From Candidatus Blochmannia vicinus (GTDB lineage: Bacteria > Pseudomonadota > Gammaproteobacteria > Enterobacterales > Enterobacteriaceae), in assembly GCA_030020825.1 (NCBI GenBank), contig CP125213.1:310001-374000 (forward strand): DNA of 64,000 nt, in the 5' to 3' direction. Both the position numbers and the translations under genes were made by a program. The notes beneath the pieces were generated by a model, which searched no databases, was not told the origin of the DNA, and worked only from the letters and a program-made list of their open reading frames with translations. This document shows positions 1-11,137 of the stretch, piece by piece (the first letter of the stretch is position 1; each line of letters begins with the position of its first letter).

Positions 1-30
1 TTTTTAACATTCATGAGACATGGATAATCT

Positions 31-1584
31 ATGAGTCAACAAGTCATTATTTTTGATACAACTTTACGAGACGGGGAACAATCTTTACAGGCAAGTTTGA
101 ATGTAAAGGAAAAATTACAAATTGCTTTTGCTTTAGAACGTTTGGGAGTAGATATTATGGAAGTTGGATTCCCAATATCTTCTCCGGGAGACTTTGAATC
201 AGTACGTACAATAGCTAAACAAATAAAAAATAGTTTAGTATGTGCCTTAGCTAGATGTGTTGAAAAAGATATTGATATTGCGGCAGAAGCATTAAGAGTT
301 GCTAAAAATTTTCGTATTCATATATTTTTGCCTACCTCAGCTGTACATATTCAATCTAAATTAAATAAAAATTTTAATCAAATTATAGAAATGACTATTC
401 ATGCAATACATTATGCAAGAAAATACACGGATGATATAGAATTTTCTTGCGAAGATGCTGGACGTACTACTATAGACAATTTGTGTCGTATTGTTGAAAT
501 TGCTATTCAATCTGGAGCAAGTACTATTAATATTCCTGATACAGTAGGGTATACAACTCCATATCACTTTGGCCAAATTATTGATTCTCTATATAATCGT
601 GTTCCTGGCATTGACAAAGCTATTATTTCAGTGCATTGTCATGATGATTTAGGTATGGCAGTGGGTAATGCCATTTCAGCTATACAAGCAGGAGCCCGGC
701 AAATTGAAGGTACTATAAATGGTATTGGTGAACGAGCAGGAAATGCTGCGCTAGAAGAAGTAATTATGGCTATTAAAGTACGAGAGGATTTATTAAATGT
801 ACATACTAATATTCGTTTTCAAGAAATTTATAGGACTAGTCAAGTAATTAGTCAATTATGTAATATGCCTATTCCAGCCAATAAAGCAATAGTTGGCTCG
901 AATGCTTTTTCTCATTCTTCAGGCATTCATCAGGATGGTATATTAAAAAATAGAAGAAATTATGAAATTATGACTCCAGAAAGTATTGGTTTAAAAGATA
1001 TTAAATTAAATCTTACATCTCGGTCTGGAAGGGCGGCGGTAAAATATCATATGCAGTCTATGGGTTATCAAGAAAGTGATTATGACATGGATAAGTTATA
1101 TGATGTTTTTTTAGAATTAGCAGATAAAAAAGGACAAGTGTTTGATTATGATCTAGAAGCTTTAGCATTTATTAATAATCAACAAGAACAATCAGAATTC
1201 TTCAGATTAAAGTGCTTCGATGTACATTCTAGTTCTTCTGGTATTGCTACCGCTTTAGTAAAATTATATTGTGGAAAAAATATATGTGCTTATTCAGCAA
1301 CTGGAAATGGACCAATAGATGCGATTTATGAAGCATTAACGCGTATTACAAAGTTGTCTATGAATTTAGAGAAATATCAACTTAATGCAAAAGGGCATGG
1401 TCGCAATGCATTAGGGCAAGTAGATATTGTTGTATCGTATGAAGGCCGTAATTTTCATGGAGTTGGATTAGATACAGATGTAATAGAATCTTCAGTTAAA
1501 GCTATGATCCATGTTTTAAACAACATTTGGCGTGCAAAACAAGTAATAATTCAACGAAAATACTTACAAAAAGATAGTCACTAA
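31..1584 (+). CDS. leuA: 2-isopropylmalate synthase
   Basis: First committed enzyme of leucine synthesis: condenses acetyl-CoA with 2-oxoisovalerate in the cytoplasm. The 517-residue product is close to the usual enterobacterial length (about 523). The family signature DTTLRDGEQ is at residues 9-17 and the metal-binding HCHDD at 202-206. The C-terminal part (about residue 390 on) corresponds to the allosteric leucine-binding domain, so feedback control may be retained. ATG start has a short GGA motif six bases upstream. It is the first gene of a colinear leuABCD operon with 17-22 base spacers. The leader and promoter lie outside the window, so attenuation cannot be judged. Confidence 0.97.
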   Translation: MSQQVIIFDTTLRDGEQSLQASLNVKEKLQIAFALERLGVDIMEVGFPISSPGDFESVRTIAKQIKNSLVCALARCVEKDIDIAAEALRVAKNFRIHIFLPTSAVHIQSKLNKNFNQIIEMTIHAIHYARKYTDDIEFSCEDAGRTTIDNLCRIVEIAIQSGASTINIPDTVGYTTPYHFGQIIDSLYNRVPGIDKAIISVHCHDDLGMAVGNAISAIQAGARQIEGTINGIGERAGNAALEEVIMAIKVREDLLNVHTNIRFQEIYRTSQVISQLCNMPIPANKAIVGSNAFSHSSGIHQDGILKNRRNYEIMTPESIGLKDIKLNLTSRSGRAAVKYHMQSMGYQESDYDMDKLYDVFLELADKKGQVFDYDLEALAFINNQQEQSEFFRLKCFDVHSSSSGIATALVKLYCGKNICAYSATGNGPIDAIYEALTRITKLSMNLEKYQLNAKGHGRNALGQVDIVVSYEGRNFHGVGLDTDVIESSVKAMIHVLNNIWRAKQVIIQRKYLQKDSH

Positions 1585-1601
1585 TAATTTTATAAACCTA
1601 A

Positions 1602-2696
1602 ATGTCTATGAATATTAATTATCGAATCGCAATATTACCAGGGGATGGTATTGGACCAGAAATTACAAAACAAGTGTATAAGGTTTTAAATGTAATCAGG
1701 AAAAAGTTTCAAGTCAATATTGTTACTACAGAACATAAGGTAGGAGGAGATGCAATTAATAGTGAAGGCACTCCTTTGCCTGATAGTACTTTAAAACATT
1801 GTGAACAATCAGATGCAATACTGCTCGGAGCAGTGGGAGGGCCACAGTGGGCGCATTTAAAAGGATCAGATGGACCGGAACAAGGTGCTTTATTAGCTTT
1901 ACGAAAACATTTTAATTTATTTGCTAATTTAAGACCTATATATCTTTCTGCTACGTTGAAGGAGTTATCTCCTTTAAATATAAAAATCATTTCAGATGGA
2001 ATAGATATGATATGTGTACGTGAATTAATTGGAGGTATTTATTTTAGCAAACCACAAGGGCGTTCAGGCGTAGGTTCGCATGAATATGCTTTTGATACTA
2101 CCATTTATCATCGATTTGAAATAGAACGCATTGCTAATATTGCTTTTAAATTAGCTCAAATGAGACGTAAGCATGTATCTTCTATCGATAAAGCTAATGT
2201 ATTGCATACTTCTATGTTATGGAGAGAAGTAGTATCACAGGTTGCAAAAAATTATCCAGATGTTGAATTGGAACATTTATACGTTGATAACGCTAGTATG
2301 CAATTAATTAAAAATCCGTCTAGATTTGATATTATTTTATGTTCAAATTTATTTGGTGATATTTTATCTGATGAATGCGCCATGATAAGTGGATCAATTG
2401 GTACACTGCCTTCTGCTAGTATTAATGAGTGTGACTTTGGTTTGTATGAACCCGCTGGAGGATCTGCTCCAGATATTGCAGGTAAAAATATTGCTAATCC
2501 TATTGCGCATATTCTTTCTACTGCATTGTTATTTAGATATAGTTTAAAATTAAATCATATTGCAATTGCAATCGAAAAAGCGGTTTCTCAAGCACTAACG
2601 TTAGGATATCGAACGTTTGATATTGCATCAGAATACAACAAAAGTATAAGCACTAATGCAATGGGCGATATCATAGCTTCTTTAATTAAAAAATAA
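1602..2696 (+). CDS. leuB: 3-isopropylmalate dehydrogenase
   Basis: NAD-dependent oxidative decarboxylation of 3-isopropylmalate, third step of leucine synthesis. The 364-residue product starts with the [11 protein letters not shown] motif typical of the isocitrate/isopropylmalate dehydrogenase family. It has the substrate-binding [15 protein letters not shown] segment near residue 140 and the [14 protein letters not shown] segment near residue 290. Length is that of the E. coli enzyme. Two in-frame ATGs (residues 1 and 3) could both serve as start. It lies 17 bases after leuA and 14 bases before leuC in one operon. Confidence 0.97.
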   Translation: MSMNINYRIAILPGDGIGPEITKQVYKVLNVIRKKFQVNIVTTEHKVGGDAINSEGTPLPDSTLKHCEQSDAILLGAVGGPQWAHLKGSDGPEQGALLALRKHFNLFANLRPIYLSATLKELSPLNIKIISDGIDMICVRELIGGIYFSKPQGRSGVGSHEYAFDTTIYHRFEIERIANIAFKLAQMRRKHVSSIDKANVLHTSMLWREVVSQVAKNYPDVELEHLYVDNASMQLIKNPSRFDIILCSNLFGDILSDECAMISGSIGTLPSASINECDFGLYEPAGGSAPDIAGKNIANPIAHILSTALLFRYSLKLNHIAIAIEKAVSQALTLGYRTFDIASEYNKSISTNAMGDIIASLIKK

Positions 2697-2710
2697 AAGA
2701 GAAAAATAAT

Positions 2711-4105
2711 ATGGGAAAATCCTTATACCAAAAATTATATGATATGCATATCGTATATGAAAATAAAGATGACGTTCCAATATTATATATTGATCGACAT
2801 TTGTTACATGAAGTTACATCTCCACAAGCTTTTGAAGCACTGCGTTTAAAAAAACGTCTGGTTAGACAACCAGATAAAACATTTGCTACTATGGATCATA
2901 ATGTTCCTACTACAACAAAAAATATTAATACTTCTGGAAATATGGCTAAAGCACAACTAGACAGATTGGCTAAAAATTGCAAAGATTTTGGAATTAAATT
3001 ATTTGATTTGGATCATCCTTATCAAGGAATAGTTCATGTACTAGCTCCAGAGCAAGGAATTACATTACCTGGTATGACTATTGTATGTGGAGATTCTCAT
3101 ACTGCTACTCATGGAGCTTTTGGTGCGTTAGCATTTGGAATAGGAACCTCAGAGATAGAACATGTGTTAGCGACACAAACTTTAAAACAAATTCGATACA
3201 AATCTATGCAAGTGAATTTATTGGGTGTTATTGCTCCTCAGATTACAGCTAAAGATATAATTCTAGCAATTATTGGAAAAATTGGACATGGAGGAGGATC
3301 CGGTCATGTGGTAGAATTTTGTGGGTCTGTTATTAGTTGTTTAACTATGGAAGAACGTATGACTCTTTGCAATATGGCCATTGAAATGGGCGCAACTTCT
3401 GCTTTAATAGCACCAGATAAAACTACTTACAATTATTTAAAAAATCGTAAATTTTCTCCAACCGGAAAAGAATGGGAACAAGCATTGTTATATTGGAAAA
3501 CATTATATTCTGACCATGATGCCTATTTTGATAAAACATTTAATTTTGATGTATCTAATGTTAAACCACAAATAACTTGGGGAACTAATCCTAGTCAAGT
3601 AATCTCTATTGATCAACCGATCCCATCTTTAGAGTCTTTTATAGATCCTATAGAGCGTAATTCTGCTGAACGAGCTTTAACTTATATGAAACTCCAGCCT
3701 AATACTTATTTAACAGATATTTCTATCGATAAAGTATTTATAGGATCGTGCACTAACTCACGTATTGAAGATTTGCGTTCAGCAGCACAAATCATTAAGG
3801 GACGTCGGATTTCCGATAGCACACAAGCAATAGTAGTACCTGGATCTAAATCAGTGAAAAAACAAGCAGAAAAAGAAGGATTGGATAAGATCTTTATACA
3901 AGCAGGATTTGAGTGGCGGTTACCTGGTTGTTCTATGTGTTTAGCTATGAATAATGATAGACTTAATATAGGCGAGCGTTGTGCTTCTACTAGTAATCGT
4001 AATTTCGAAGGGCGACAAGGGCGCGGGAGTCGTACTCATTTAGTAAGCCCAGCAATGGCAGCAGCGGCTGCCATTGCTGGGCATTTTGTAGATATCCGAA
4101 AATAA
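2711..4105 (+). CDS. leuC: 3-isopropylmalate dehydratase, large subunit
   Basis: Catalytic subunit of isopropylmalate isomerase, which interconverts 2- and 3-isopropylmalate together with LeuD. The 464-residue aconitase-family protein keeps the [4Fe-4S] ligands: a cysteine in GSCTNSR near residue 346 and two in [10 protein letters not shown] near residue 407. The substrate-loop segment [13 protein letters not shown] lies near residue 128. Length equals the enterobacterial form (466). Third gene of leuABCD; the ATG follows leuB by 14 bases. Confidence 0.97.
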   Translation: MGKSLYQKLYDMHIVYENKDDVPILYIDRHLLHEVTSPQAFEALRLKKRLVRQPDKTFATMDHNVPTTTKNINTSGNMAKAQLDRLAKNCKDFGIKLFDLDHPYQGIVHVLAPEQGITLPGMTIVCGDSHTATHGAFGALAFGIGTSEIEHVLATQTLKQIRYKSMQVNLLGVIAPQITAKDIILAIIGKIGHGGGSGHVVEFCGSVISCLTMEERMTLCNMAIEMGATSALIAPDKTTYNYLKNRKFSPTGKEWEQALLYWKTLYSDHDAYFDKTFNFDVSNVKPQITWGTNPSQVISIDQPIPSLESFIDPIERNSAERALTYMKLQPNTYLTDISIDKVFIGSCTNSRIEDLRSAAQIIKGRRISDSTQAIVVPGSKSVKKQAEKEGLDKIFIQAGFEWRLPGCSMCLAMNNDRLNIGERCASTSNRNFEGRQGRGSRTHLVSPAMAAAAAIAGHFVDIRK

Positions 4106-4127
4106 AACAATGTAAGGATGTGTATAT

Positions 4128-4739
4128 ATGTCTCAGTTTATTCAGCATACTGGTGTAGTTTTACCGCTCGACATTGCTGACGTCGACACTGATAACATAA
4201 TTCCGAAACAATTTTTACAAACTATTACTCGTGTCAATTTTGGACTATACTTATTCTTCAATTGGCGCTTTCTTGAAAATACACCTAAAGTTTTAAATCC
4301 AAATTTTGTACTAAATAAACCATGTTATAAAAATGCTAGCATTTTACTAAGCCAAAGAAACTTTGGATGTGGGTCATCTCGTGAACATGCAGTATGGGCG
4401 CTTATAGATTATGGATTCAGAGTCATTATAGCACCAAGTTTTGCAGATATCTTTCATAAAAATAGTTTTAACAACCGATTATTACTTATAACCTTATCAG
4501 AACTACAAGTAAATGATTTATTTAAGGAAATTTCAATACAAAAACAAGGTATGTCTTTGATTATAAATTTATATGAACAAACCATTTATACACATGATAA
4601 CAGAAAAAAATATTTATTTAAAATAAATGATTTTTATAGAAATTGCATGCTGAATGATATAGATGATATTAATTTGACTTTACAATATGATGTTGCTATT
4701 AAGAAATATGAAGACAATCAGCCATCATATTTAAAATAA
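4128..4739 (+). CDS. leuD: 3-isopropylmalate dehydratase, small subunit
   Basis: Small 'swivel' subunit of isopropylmalate isomerase, partner of LeuC. The 203-residue product shows the [13 protein letters not shown] and [14 protein letters not shown] family segments and is close to the E. coli length of 201. The start is an ATG preceded by an AAGGATG ribosome-binding motif. Last gene of the leu operon; the spacer that follows (4740-5271) has only short hairpins and no clear terminator. Confidence 0.97.
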   Translation: MSQFIQHTGVVLPLDIADVDTDNIIPKQFLQTITRVNFGLYLFFNWRFLENTPKVLNPNFVLNKPCYKNASILLSQRNFGCGSSREHAVWALIDYGFRVIIAPSFADIFHKNSFNNRLLLITLSELQVNDLFKEISIQKQGMSLIINLYEQTIYTHDNRKKYLFKINDFYRNCMLNDIDDINLTLQYDVAIKKYEDNQPSYLK

Positions 4740-5271
4740 AAACTTGAACAAAATACAACATATTATAGTATTTATTTATATAAATTAAAATAGAAATAAA
4801 TATTAAAAATTACCTAAAATACATAATCCTTAATTATTATAATTGTTTATTTTGTATATTGTCGAATTAACAATCAATTTAACTGAATATATAGATATAA
4901 TGGGTCAATTATTGAAAATAAATACAATTAAAGAAACATGATTTAATATACATAATCAAAAAATATACAAAAAATAACTGCTATAATTTAGTGTTATTCT
5001 AATAGACACATGTTAACATTTTTCTATATGGGAAAAGATAACACATCTTTATTACATACGAAACATAAAAGCAATATTGGAATATATAAATAAAAATTAT
5101 ATTTTCTAATTTAGAAATTCTTATGCACAGCACATATTATTTATAAAATCTATAATAAAATATTTCAATAACATTATTTAATTAATGCGAAGTACGTATC
5201 TAATAATAGTTAGATACTATATATATAAATTATTTTTGACTTAATCAAAAATTCCGTCTGTTTGATAAAAT
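4740..5271. other. Non-coding spacer between leuD and lptD
   Basis: 532 bases of A+T-rich sequence with no supportable coding region or RNA gene. It holds a few short inverted repeats: TTTCTA/TAGAAA near 5103-5117, an 8-bp stem at 5196-5217 and TTTTGA/TCAAAA near 5234. In E. coli many genes, including djlA and rluA, lie between lptD and leuD; the spacer is probably what remains after their loss. The lptD promoter must be here but cannot be picked out from the A+T background. Confidence 0.6.
5196..5217. repeat. Short inverted repeat upstream of lptD
   Basis: Perfect 8-bp stem (GTATCTAA / TTAGATAC) with a 6-base loop, about 55 bases before the lptD ATG. It could be part of a leader structure or chance in A+T-rich DNA; no function is assigned. 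Confidence 0.35.
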
Positions 5272-7647
5272 ATGCATCACAATAGTTTGGTTAATAGAAT
5301 TAGGTTTTTTTTTAAAAAAATTTTCGTTAATTTGATTTTTTTTATATTCTATACTCAATCTTGTTTTTTAGTCTGTGCATCTGATTGCACACAATTTCCT
5401 ATGATCAGAAATTTCATTTCTGTTAATCAACCTATCTATATTCAATCTGACGAATTATACATCTACTATTATCCTAAAAAAATTCAGTTTTCTGGACATG
5501 TTAGTATTAAACAAAATAATCATATCTTAATGTCTGATAAATTAGTAATATCACATAATGAAAAAAATAAAGGATTATATAATACTTTATATGCCTATGG
5601 TCATGTAAAGTATAATAGCGATTATGTTATGTTAACAGGCACTCATGCTTGGATGAATTTTTATAATAAAAATATAGACATTCATAAAGGCACATATTGT
5701 TTATTAGAACCACATATTTATGGTGTAGCAAATTCTATTATGCAACGAGGCAAAAATCGTTATACCATCGTTAAACAAGGAAAGTGCACTTCTTGTATTC
5801 TGAATGATAATTATTGGAATATAACAGGATCAGAAATGATATATGATCATCATAAACGCAAAATAGATATTTGGAATGCATGTCTTAAAATAAAAAAAAT
5901 ACCAATATTTTATACCCCTTATTTATCATTATCTTTAAGACAAAATAACATTTTAGGGCACTATATACCTAGTATTAGATATAGTAATAAACAAGGGTTA
6001 GGATTTAAAATACCTTGTCCTATTAATTTTTCAAAATATTATTCAGGAAGTATTACTCCATGTTATACATCTAACTTAGGAGTAAAATTAGAAACAGAAA
6101 TACGTTATTTAGTTAAACCAGGAACTGGATTATTAATTTTAGATATCATAGGAAATGAGAAAATACATAATGAAAAATTGGATAATAATCATTGTAATAG
6201 TAATTGGCAACTATATTGGAAACACAACGGCATCATGAACAAAAAATGGCATTTTTATTCTGATTATATCTTAACTACTAAAGATTTTAATAATTATATT
6301 GATGATATTAATGTACCAGCAAATATATGTTCTAATAACGACTATATGAATCAAAAAATTTTATGTAATTACAGCGATAAAAATTGGAATACTAGTTTTA
6401 CTTACTTTGGTGTTACAAATATAAAAAAAACGACGAGCCAAAGTCATTATAACTATAGTGCAACCCCTCAATTGGAATTAAATACTTATTACAATAATAT
6501 TAAAGATAAACCATTTAATTTAAAATTATTCAGTCAATTAACTCAATTTATACCTGTAAATTACAATTTTCCAAAAACAATCAGAATACATACAGAACCA
6601 ACTTTAAGTTGGCCAATAAATAATTGCTGGGGAAGCTTTAATACTGAAGCAAAATTAAGAATGACACATTATCAGCAAAAAAATATTAATTACTATAATA
6701 AAACACGGTACATGGATTATTCTTTGCAAAAAACCGTCAATCGCCTTATTCCACAATTTAAAATCAATGGGAAAATGATTCTTAAAAAAAAAACATATGC
6801 TTCTAAAAAATATAGAAGTTTCTTAGAACCACAATTTCAATATTTATATATACCGTATCGTTTTCAAGAAAACATCGGTATATATGATACTAATATGATT
6901 CATATAGATCATAAAAATTTATTTCATGATTCTATCTACAGTGGATTAGATCGTATTTTACCTACTAATCAAATTACAGGAGATATAGCAATACGATGTT
7001 TTAAGAAAAAAAATGAATTTTTTTACGCGTCTATAGGTCAAATACTGAATTTGGCACAATTTAATACCAAGTGTCCAAGAATAACTAAATATAAATATTA
7101 TGTGCCCAATATTAAGTTATTTTCTGGAACAAGTCGTTGGAATATTAATAATTATTGGAATACAAGCACTGAAATACAATATGATATGCAGTACCATACC
7201 TTATCTTTTGGAACCATAATTTTGGAGTATATAGGAAAAGACAATCAAATACTACAAACACATTATCGCTATGTCAACGAGAAATATCTTGAAAAAATAT
7301 TACCAAAAATTAATGAATCAACTTATTGTAAAACGATTGCTCAATTAGGTATCCTCACTTGCTTTCCATTATTTAATAATTGGAAAATAAGTTGTTCACA
7401 TTACCATAATATAAAAACTAATCAATTTATTGATCAAACAATAGGGATACAATATCATACCTCATGTTGGGGGATTAATATATCTTATGAACGAAAGATT
7501 ATTGATTGGATCAATCAATCGAATCATCATATATACGATAATAAAATACGATTAGATGTTAAAATATATAATTCTGCATCAGATTTTAAACAACATCTGA
7601 ATAAGATGTTAAATATCGGCATATTACCATATCAATATATCTCTTAA
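5272..7647 (+). CDS. lptD: LPS-assembly outer-membrane protein LptD
   Basis: Outer-membrane beta-barrel that, with the lipoprotein LptE, inserts lipopolysaccharide into the outer leaflet. The 791-residue product (E. coli 784) begins with a basic segment and a hydrophobic stretch at about 18-34 that reads as a signal peptide. An OstA/LptA-like jellyroll domain (about 50-200) and a long barrel rich in aromatic strands follow. By alignment from memory, Cys39, Cys175 and Cys732 match E. coli Cys31, Cys173 and Cys725, while the Cys724 position is Ser731. The coding sequence has a run of ten A at 6784-6793 and T9A7 at 5305-5320, both in frame. No good ribosome-binding site precedes the ATG. First gene of an lptD-surA-pdxA-rsmA cluster in E. 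coli order. Confidence 0.95.
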   Translation: MHHNSLVNRIRFFFKKIFVNLIFFIFYTQSCFLVCASDCTQFPMIRNFISVNQPIYIQSDELYIYYYPKKIQFSGHVSIKQNNHILMSDKLVISHNEKNKGLYNTLYAYGHVKYNSDYVMLTGTHAWMNFYNKNIDIHKGTYCLLEPHIYGVANSIMQRGKNRYTIVKQGKCTSCILNDNYWNITGSEMIYDHHKRKIDIWNACLKIKKIPIFYTPYLSLSLRQNNILGHYIPSIRYSNKQGLGFKIPCPINFSKYYSGSITPCYTSNLGVKLETEIRYLVKPGTGLLILDIIGNEKIHNEKLDNNHCNSNWQLYWKHNGIMNKKWHFYSDYILTTKDFNNYIDDINVPANICSNNDYMNQKILCNYSDKNWNTSFTYFGVTNIKKTTSQSHYNYSATPQLELNTYYNNIKDKPFNLKLFSQLTQFIPVNYNFPKTIRIHTEPTLSWPINNCWGSFNTEAKLRMTHYQQKNINYYNKTRYMDYSLQKTVNRLIPQFKINGKMILKKKTYASKKYRSFLEPQFQYLYIPYRFQENIGIYDTNMIHIDHKNLFHDSIYSGLDRILPTNQITGDIAIRCFKKKNEFFYASIGQILNLAQFNTKCPRITKYKYYVPNIKLFSGTSRWNINNYWNTSTEIQYDMQYHTLSFGTIILEYIGKDNQILQTHYRYVNEKYLEKILPKINESTYCKTIAQLGILTCFPLFNNWKISCSHYHNIKTNQFIDQTIGIQYHTSCWGINISYERKIIDWINQSNHHIYDNKIRLDVKIYNSASDFKQHLNKMLNIGILPYQYIS
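6784..6793 (+). other. Ten-base poly(A) tract inside lptD
   Basis: Ten consecutive A within codons for Leu-Lys-Lys-Lys-Thr, in frame. Runs of this length are known slippage sites for RNA polymerase in A+T-rich symbionts, so a fraction of lptD transcripts may be frameshifted. Confidence 0.8.
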
Positions 7648-7703
7648 TCTTATGTATCCGTAAGAGACTTGGAATTTATACTCACAATATTATTAAATTA
7701 TCT

Positions 7704-8987
7704 ATGAAATTTTTGAAAACATTAATTTTAGTATTTATAATAAACACAAGCACTGTTTTTGGAGAAATAAAAACAACAGACAAAATTGTAGCATTAGTAA
7801 ATCATCATATTATATTAGATAGTGATGTTCGAAACAGTATGTATATGATTCGAGAGCACATTTCTAATATTGATAAAAATGAAGCGCAATATGTTGTATA
7901 TTATCAGCAAATACTAAACCAATTAATTACAGATAAACTCATTTTTCAGGTTGCTACTCAACAAGAAATCAAAAATAACTATACTCAACTTAATCAGTCA
8001 ATTTATCGCATTGCAAATCTATATGATATGACATTAGACCAGTTTCGTACATACCTGTATAATATTGGTTTAAATTATGAAAAATATTGTACACAACAAT
8101 ATCAAGATATGCTTAAAATCAGTATATGTGATCGTATCATTTATAATCGTGCTAATATACTTACTAATGAAATAAATCAAATTGTTAATAAATCAAAAAT
8201 AATTGATGTTAATAAACAATTTAAGCTAAAACATATCACATTTTCATTACCGATACAACCAACTCAAAACCAAATAAACACAATAGAATGTTTTGCAAAA
8301 TTTTTAATTAAAAAAAAAGAACTTAATAAGAATTATAATATTAAAAAATTAATACGTCTTTATTCTACTAAAGATATTATTCAAATAATTAAAATACAAG
8401 AAACAGAATGGGTTTCATGGAAGGATATACCAATTATTTTTGATCAACACTTACAAACAATAGAAAAGGGTGATCTTATTGGTCCTATTTTATCTCATGA
8501 TGGAATACATATTGCAGAAGTACAAGATATACGTTATAAACAACTGATATTTCCTATTACTAAAATTAAAGCAAAAATATTTGGTGTAAAAGATTCATGT
8601 AAAAATGTAGACATAATAAAACAACTATTACAAATTAAAGAACTTGTTGAAAAAAACAATACTACATTTGACATAATTACTAAAGAAAAATTAAAAAATA
8701 TATGTTTTGATAATTATGAAGAAAATATAATATATAAGGATTTGGATGATTTTGAACCATCCATACGAAAAACTTTAATTACTCTAAAAAATAATGAAAT
8801 TAGTATGCCAATGCATATTTATGATGGATGGTATTTAATTCAATTAATAGATTTCTCCATATTAGATTACATTACAATAATACATGAACGTGCTTATTTA
8901 TATTTATTAAGTAAAAAATTTAATGAAATTATGAGATCTTGGATTCAAGAATTACGATCTATATCATATATTAAAATCCTTAATTAA
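7704..8987 (+). CDS. surA: Periplasmic chaperone SurA
   Basis: Periplasmic chaperone that escorts outer-membrane proteins, including LptD, to the Bam complex. The 427-residue product (E. coli 428) begins with a signal peptide ending near VFG at residue 20, followed by the N-terminal chaperone segment. Two parvulin-like regions are detectable by alignment, but the second lacks the usual histidine-rich strand and the G-G-D/W motif, and the first lacks the GGxxGW stretch. Isomerase activity is therefore doubtful while the N- and C-terminal chaperone parts remain. A run of nine A (8310-8318) is in frame. The gene lies 56 bases after lptD, and pdxA follows without a gap. Confidence 0.93.
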   Translation: MKFLKTLILVFIINTSTVFGEIKTTDKIVALVNHHIILDSDVRNSMYMIREHISNIDKNEAQYVVYYQQILNQLITDKLIFQVATQQEIKNNYTQLNQSIYRIANLYDMTLDQFRTYLYNIGLNYEKYCTQQYQDMLKISICDRIIYNRANILTNEINQIVNKSKIIDVNKQFKLKHITFSLPIQPTQNQINTIECFAKFLIKKKELNKNYNIKKLIRLYSTKDIIQIIKIQETEWVSWKDIPIIFDQHLQTIEKGDLIGPILSHDGIHIAEVQDIRYKQLIFPITKIKAKIFGVKDSCKNVDIIKQLLQIKELVEKNNTTFDIITKEKLKNICFDNYEENIIYKDLDDFEPSIRKTLITLKNNEISMPMHIYDGWYLIQLIDFSILDYITIIHERAYLYLLSKKFNEIMRSWIQELRSISYIKILN

Positions 8988-10010
8988 ATGATTAAAACAA
9001 ATAAAAAATTTCAACGAGTTATTATTACTACAGGAGAACCATCTGGTATCGGTCCTGATATAATAATCATGAGCGCACAAAAAAAATGGCCTGTAGAATT
9101 AGTTGTATGCGCAGATCCTAATTTATTATTAGATAGAGCAAATCAAATAAATTTGCCTTTAAAACTACGTTCTTATCATGCTAAAAAAACAGCGTTTCCT
9201 TGTATACCCGGAGAATTATCTATATTAGAAATGTCACTTCCAAAAAAATCCGTGCCTGGTCGATTAGATGTTGATAATAACGATTATGTTATTAATACTT
9301 TAAAAAGAGCATCACAAGGATGTTTAAATAAAGAATTTTCAGCATTAATTACTGGACCTGTACATAAAGCTATCCTGAATAAAGGAAATATAGCATTTTG
9401 TGGACATACTGAATTTTTATCTCACATAAACAAATGCAAGAAAACTGTCATGATGTTAAGTAATAATAACCTACGTATTGCATTAGCCACTACGCATATA
9501 CCTATATCATCTGTTCCAAAAGTAATTACTCAAAAATCTCTTTGTGATACTATTTCTATTCTCGCTAAAGGGTTAAACCAATACTTCGGTATTCTATGTC
9601 CTAAGATTTATGTATGTGGTTTAAATCCTCATGCTGGAGAATCTGGGTATATAGGACAAGAAGAAATTGAAACTATTATACCTGCTCTAAATATTTTAAA
9701 AAAAAATACCGATTATGAAATAATAGGACCTTTATCAGCTGACACAATATTTCAATCAAAATATATACAACATGCAGACGTAATATTAGCTATGTATCAT
9801 GATCAAGGATTACCTATATTGAAGTATTCTGGATTTGGTCAATCAGTAAATACTACTTTTGGATTACCTTTCATTAGAACTTCTGTAGATCACGGAACTG
9901 CTCTTGAATTATCTGGCACAGGATTAGCGCTACCTAATAGTATGATTATGGCTATCACAATTGCAATTAGTATGGCAAATAAAGTTCATGAAAAAAATAT
10001 ACTATTATAA
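8988..10010 (+). CDS. pdxA: 4-hydroxythreonine-4-phosphate dehydrogenase
   Basis: NAD-dependent oxidation of 4-phosphohydroxy-threonine in pyridoxal 5'-phosphate synthesis. The 340-residue product opens with TTGEPSGIGPD and has the metal-binding histidine contexts CGHTEF, LNPHAGESG and MYHDQGLPILKY of the PdxA family. The ATG follows the surA stop codon directly, which implies translational coupling. Its last 23 bases overlap the likely start of rsmA. Both arrangements match the E. coli surA-pdxA-rsmA operon. Confidence 0.96.
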   Translation: MIKTNKKFQRVIITTGEPSGIGPDIIIMSAQKKWPVELVVCADPNLLLDRANQINLPLKLRSYHAKKTAFPCIPGELSILEMSLPKKSVPGRLDVDNNDYVINTLKRASQGCLNKEFSALITGPVHKAILNKGNIAFCGHTEFLSHINKCKKTVMMLSNNNLRIALATTHIPISSVPKVITQKSLCDTISILAKGLNQYFGILCPKIYVCGLNPHAGESGYIGQEEIETIIPALNILKKNTDYEIIGPLSADTIFQSKYIQHADVILAMYHDQGLPILKYSGFGQSVNTTFGLPFIRTSVDHGTALELSGTGLALPNSMIMAITIAISMANKVHEKNILL

Positions 10011-10812
10011 AAATCATTTTATACAAAAAAAATGGGGCCAAATCTTCCTTATCGATCAAAATATTATTAATGCTATTGTTAAATCTATTAATCCTAAAAA
10101 ATATCAAAAATTAGTAGAAATTGGACCTGGATTAGGTGCATTAACCAAACAAATTTTAAATACTATAGATAATATTGATTTCTTAATATTAATAGAACGC
10201 GATTCTAATTTAGTTAATCGATTAATTCAGATATTTAATAAAAAAATTAAAATTTTTAATCAGGATGCAATGACAACAAATTTTTTTGATTTATCCAACC
10301 AAGTCGGACAAAAACTACGATTAATAGGAAATTTACCTTATAATATAGCTACAAAATTAATCATATATCTATTCAGGTATGTTAATGTAATCGATGACAT
10401 GCATTTTATGTTTCAAAAAGAAGTAGGCAGACGAATTTGCGCTGGTCCTAATAACAAGGAATACGGGAGACTAAGCATAGTAACACAGTATCACTACAAA
10501 ATTATCCCATTATTTAAAATACCTGCAACTTCCTTTATTCCTATTCCAAAAGTAGAATCTTTAATGATACGCTTCATTCCACACACGAATAATCCTTATC
10601 CTATAGTCGACATAAAAAAATTATCTTTACTTACAAAACTAGCATTTAGACACAAACGTAAAACTCTGCGTAACAGCTTATCTACATTTTTTAATCAAAC
10701 AGAAATAATACAACAAGGAATTAATCCAACATTACGAGCAGAAAATATTACCATTAATCAATATTGTGCACTGGCAGCTATACTAAATGACAAAAAATTT
10801 AATTTAAAATAA
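9988..10812 (+). CDS. rsmA: 16S rRNA dimethyladenosine transferase
   Basis: Also called KsgA. Dimethylates two adjacent adenosines in the 3'-terminal helix of 16S rRNA (A1518 and A1519 in E. coli numbering) during late 30S assembly. The S-adenosylmethionine motif EIGPGLGALT and the catalytic NLPYN motif are present. I place the start at the ATG at 9988 (274 residues, E. coli 273) because homology begins at KKWGQIFL shortly after; an in-frame TTG at 9961 would add nine residues. The gene overlaps pdxA by 23 bases. apaG, its usual downstream neighbour, is missing. Confidence 0.95.
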   Translation: MKKIYYYKNHFIQKKWGQIFLIDQNIINAIVKSINPKKYQKLVEIGPGLGALTKQILNTIDNIDFLILIERDSNLVNRLIQIFNKKIKIFNQDAMTTNFFDLSNQVGQKLRLIGNLPYNIATKLIIYLFRYVNVIDDMHFMFQKEVGRRICAGPNNKEYGRLSIVTQYHYKIIPLFKIPATSFIPIPKVESLMIRFIPHTNNPYPIVDIKKLSLLTKLAFRHKRKTLRNSLSTFFNQTEIIQQGINPTLRAENITINQYCALAAILNDKKFNLK

Positions 10813-10830
10813 TATTTTTAAATATATATA

Positions 10831-10868
10831 TGGATAAAATACAATCATTTATGATTGTATTTTATCCA
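10831..10868 (+). terminator. 17-bp perfect hairpin after rsmA
   Basis: Arms 10831-10847 and 10852-10868 pair perfectly around a four-base TTTA loop, beginning 19 bases after the rsmA stop. It could terminate the lptD-surA-pdxA-rsmA transcript. The stem is A+T-rich and lacks a clean U-tract, so termination is inferred from position and strength only. Confidence 0.5.
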
Positions 10869-10906
10869 ATCAAATGGTACTATATTGCCTATGTTGATTA
10901 TATTTT

Positions 10907-10943
10907 AGTTATTTAGATCTTTTGTTAAAAGATCTAAATAACT
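10907..10943 (+). repeat. 17-bp perfect hairpin, second in the rsmA-apaH spacer
   Basis: Arms 10907-10923 and 10927-10943 pair perfectly around a GTT loop. The sequence is unrelated to the hairpin 38 bases before it. A second terminator, an RNA-stability element or a protein site are possible. Confidence 0.5.
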
Positions 10944-11032
10944 GAATGGTTTATGTGAAAATAGTGATTTTAAAATTGATATCTTCTTGAATAAAAAATA
11001 TATTTATTATTTTTATAAATAAATTTATCTTG

Positions 11033-11068
11033 TAAACTAATCTTTTACTTAAAGAAAAGATTAGTTTA
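11033..11068 (+). repeat. 14-bp perfect hairpin upstream of apaH
   Basis: Arms 11033-11046 (TAAACTAATCTTTT) and 11055-11068 pair perfectly around an eight-base loop. It ends 70 bases before the apaH ATG, so it may lie in the apaH leader or upstream of its promoter. Confidence 0.45.
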
Positions 11069-11137
11069 TTCGTATAAAATATAAAACTTATGATATATAT
11101 ATTACCGATTCTTTAATAAGAAAATTTATAATCAAAA

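Larger units (their letters stand above)
10813..11137. other. Hairpin-rich spacer replacing apaG
   Basis: 325 bases between rsmA and apaH without a supportable gene. E. coli has apaG here; no ApaG-like peptide can be read. Instead there are three separate perfect inverted repeats of 17, 17 and 14 bp, listed individually. Confidence 0.7.

Noticed and set aside
1709..1990. 93-codon open frame antisense to leuB
   Set aside because: Shadow of a highly conserved gene; no ribosome-binding site or recognisable product.
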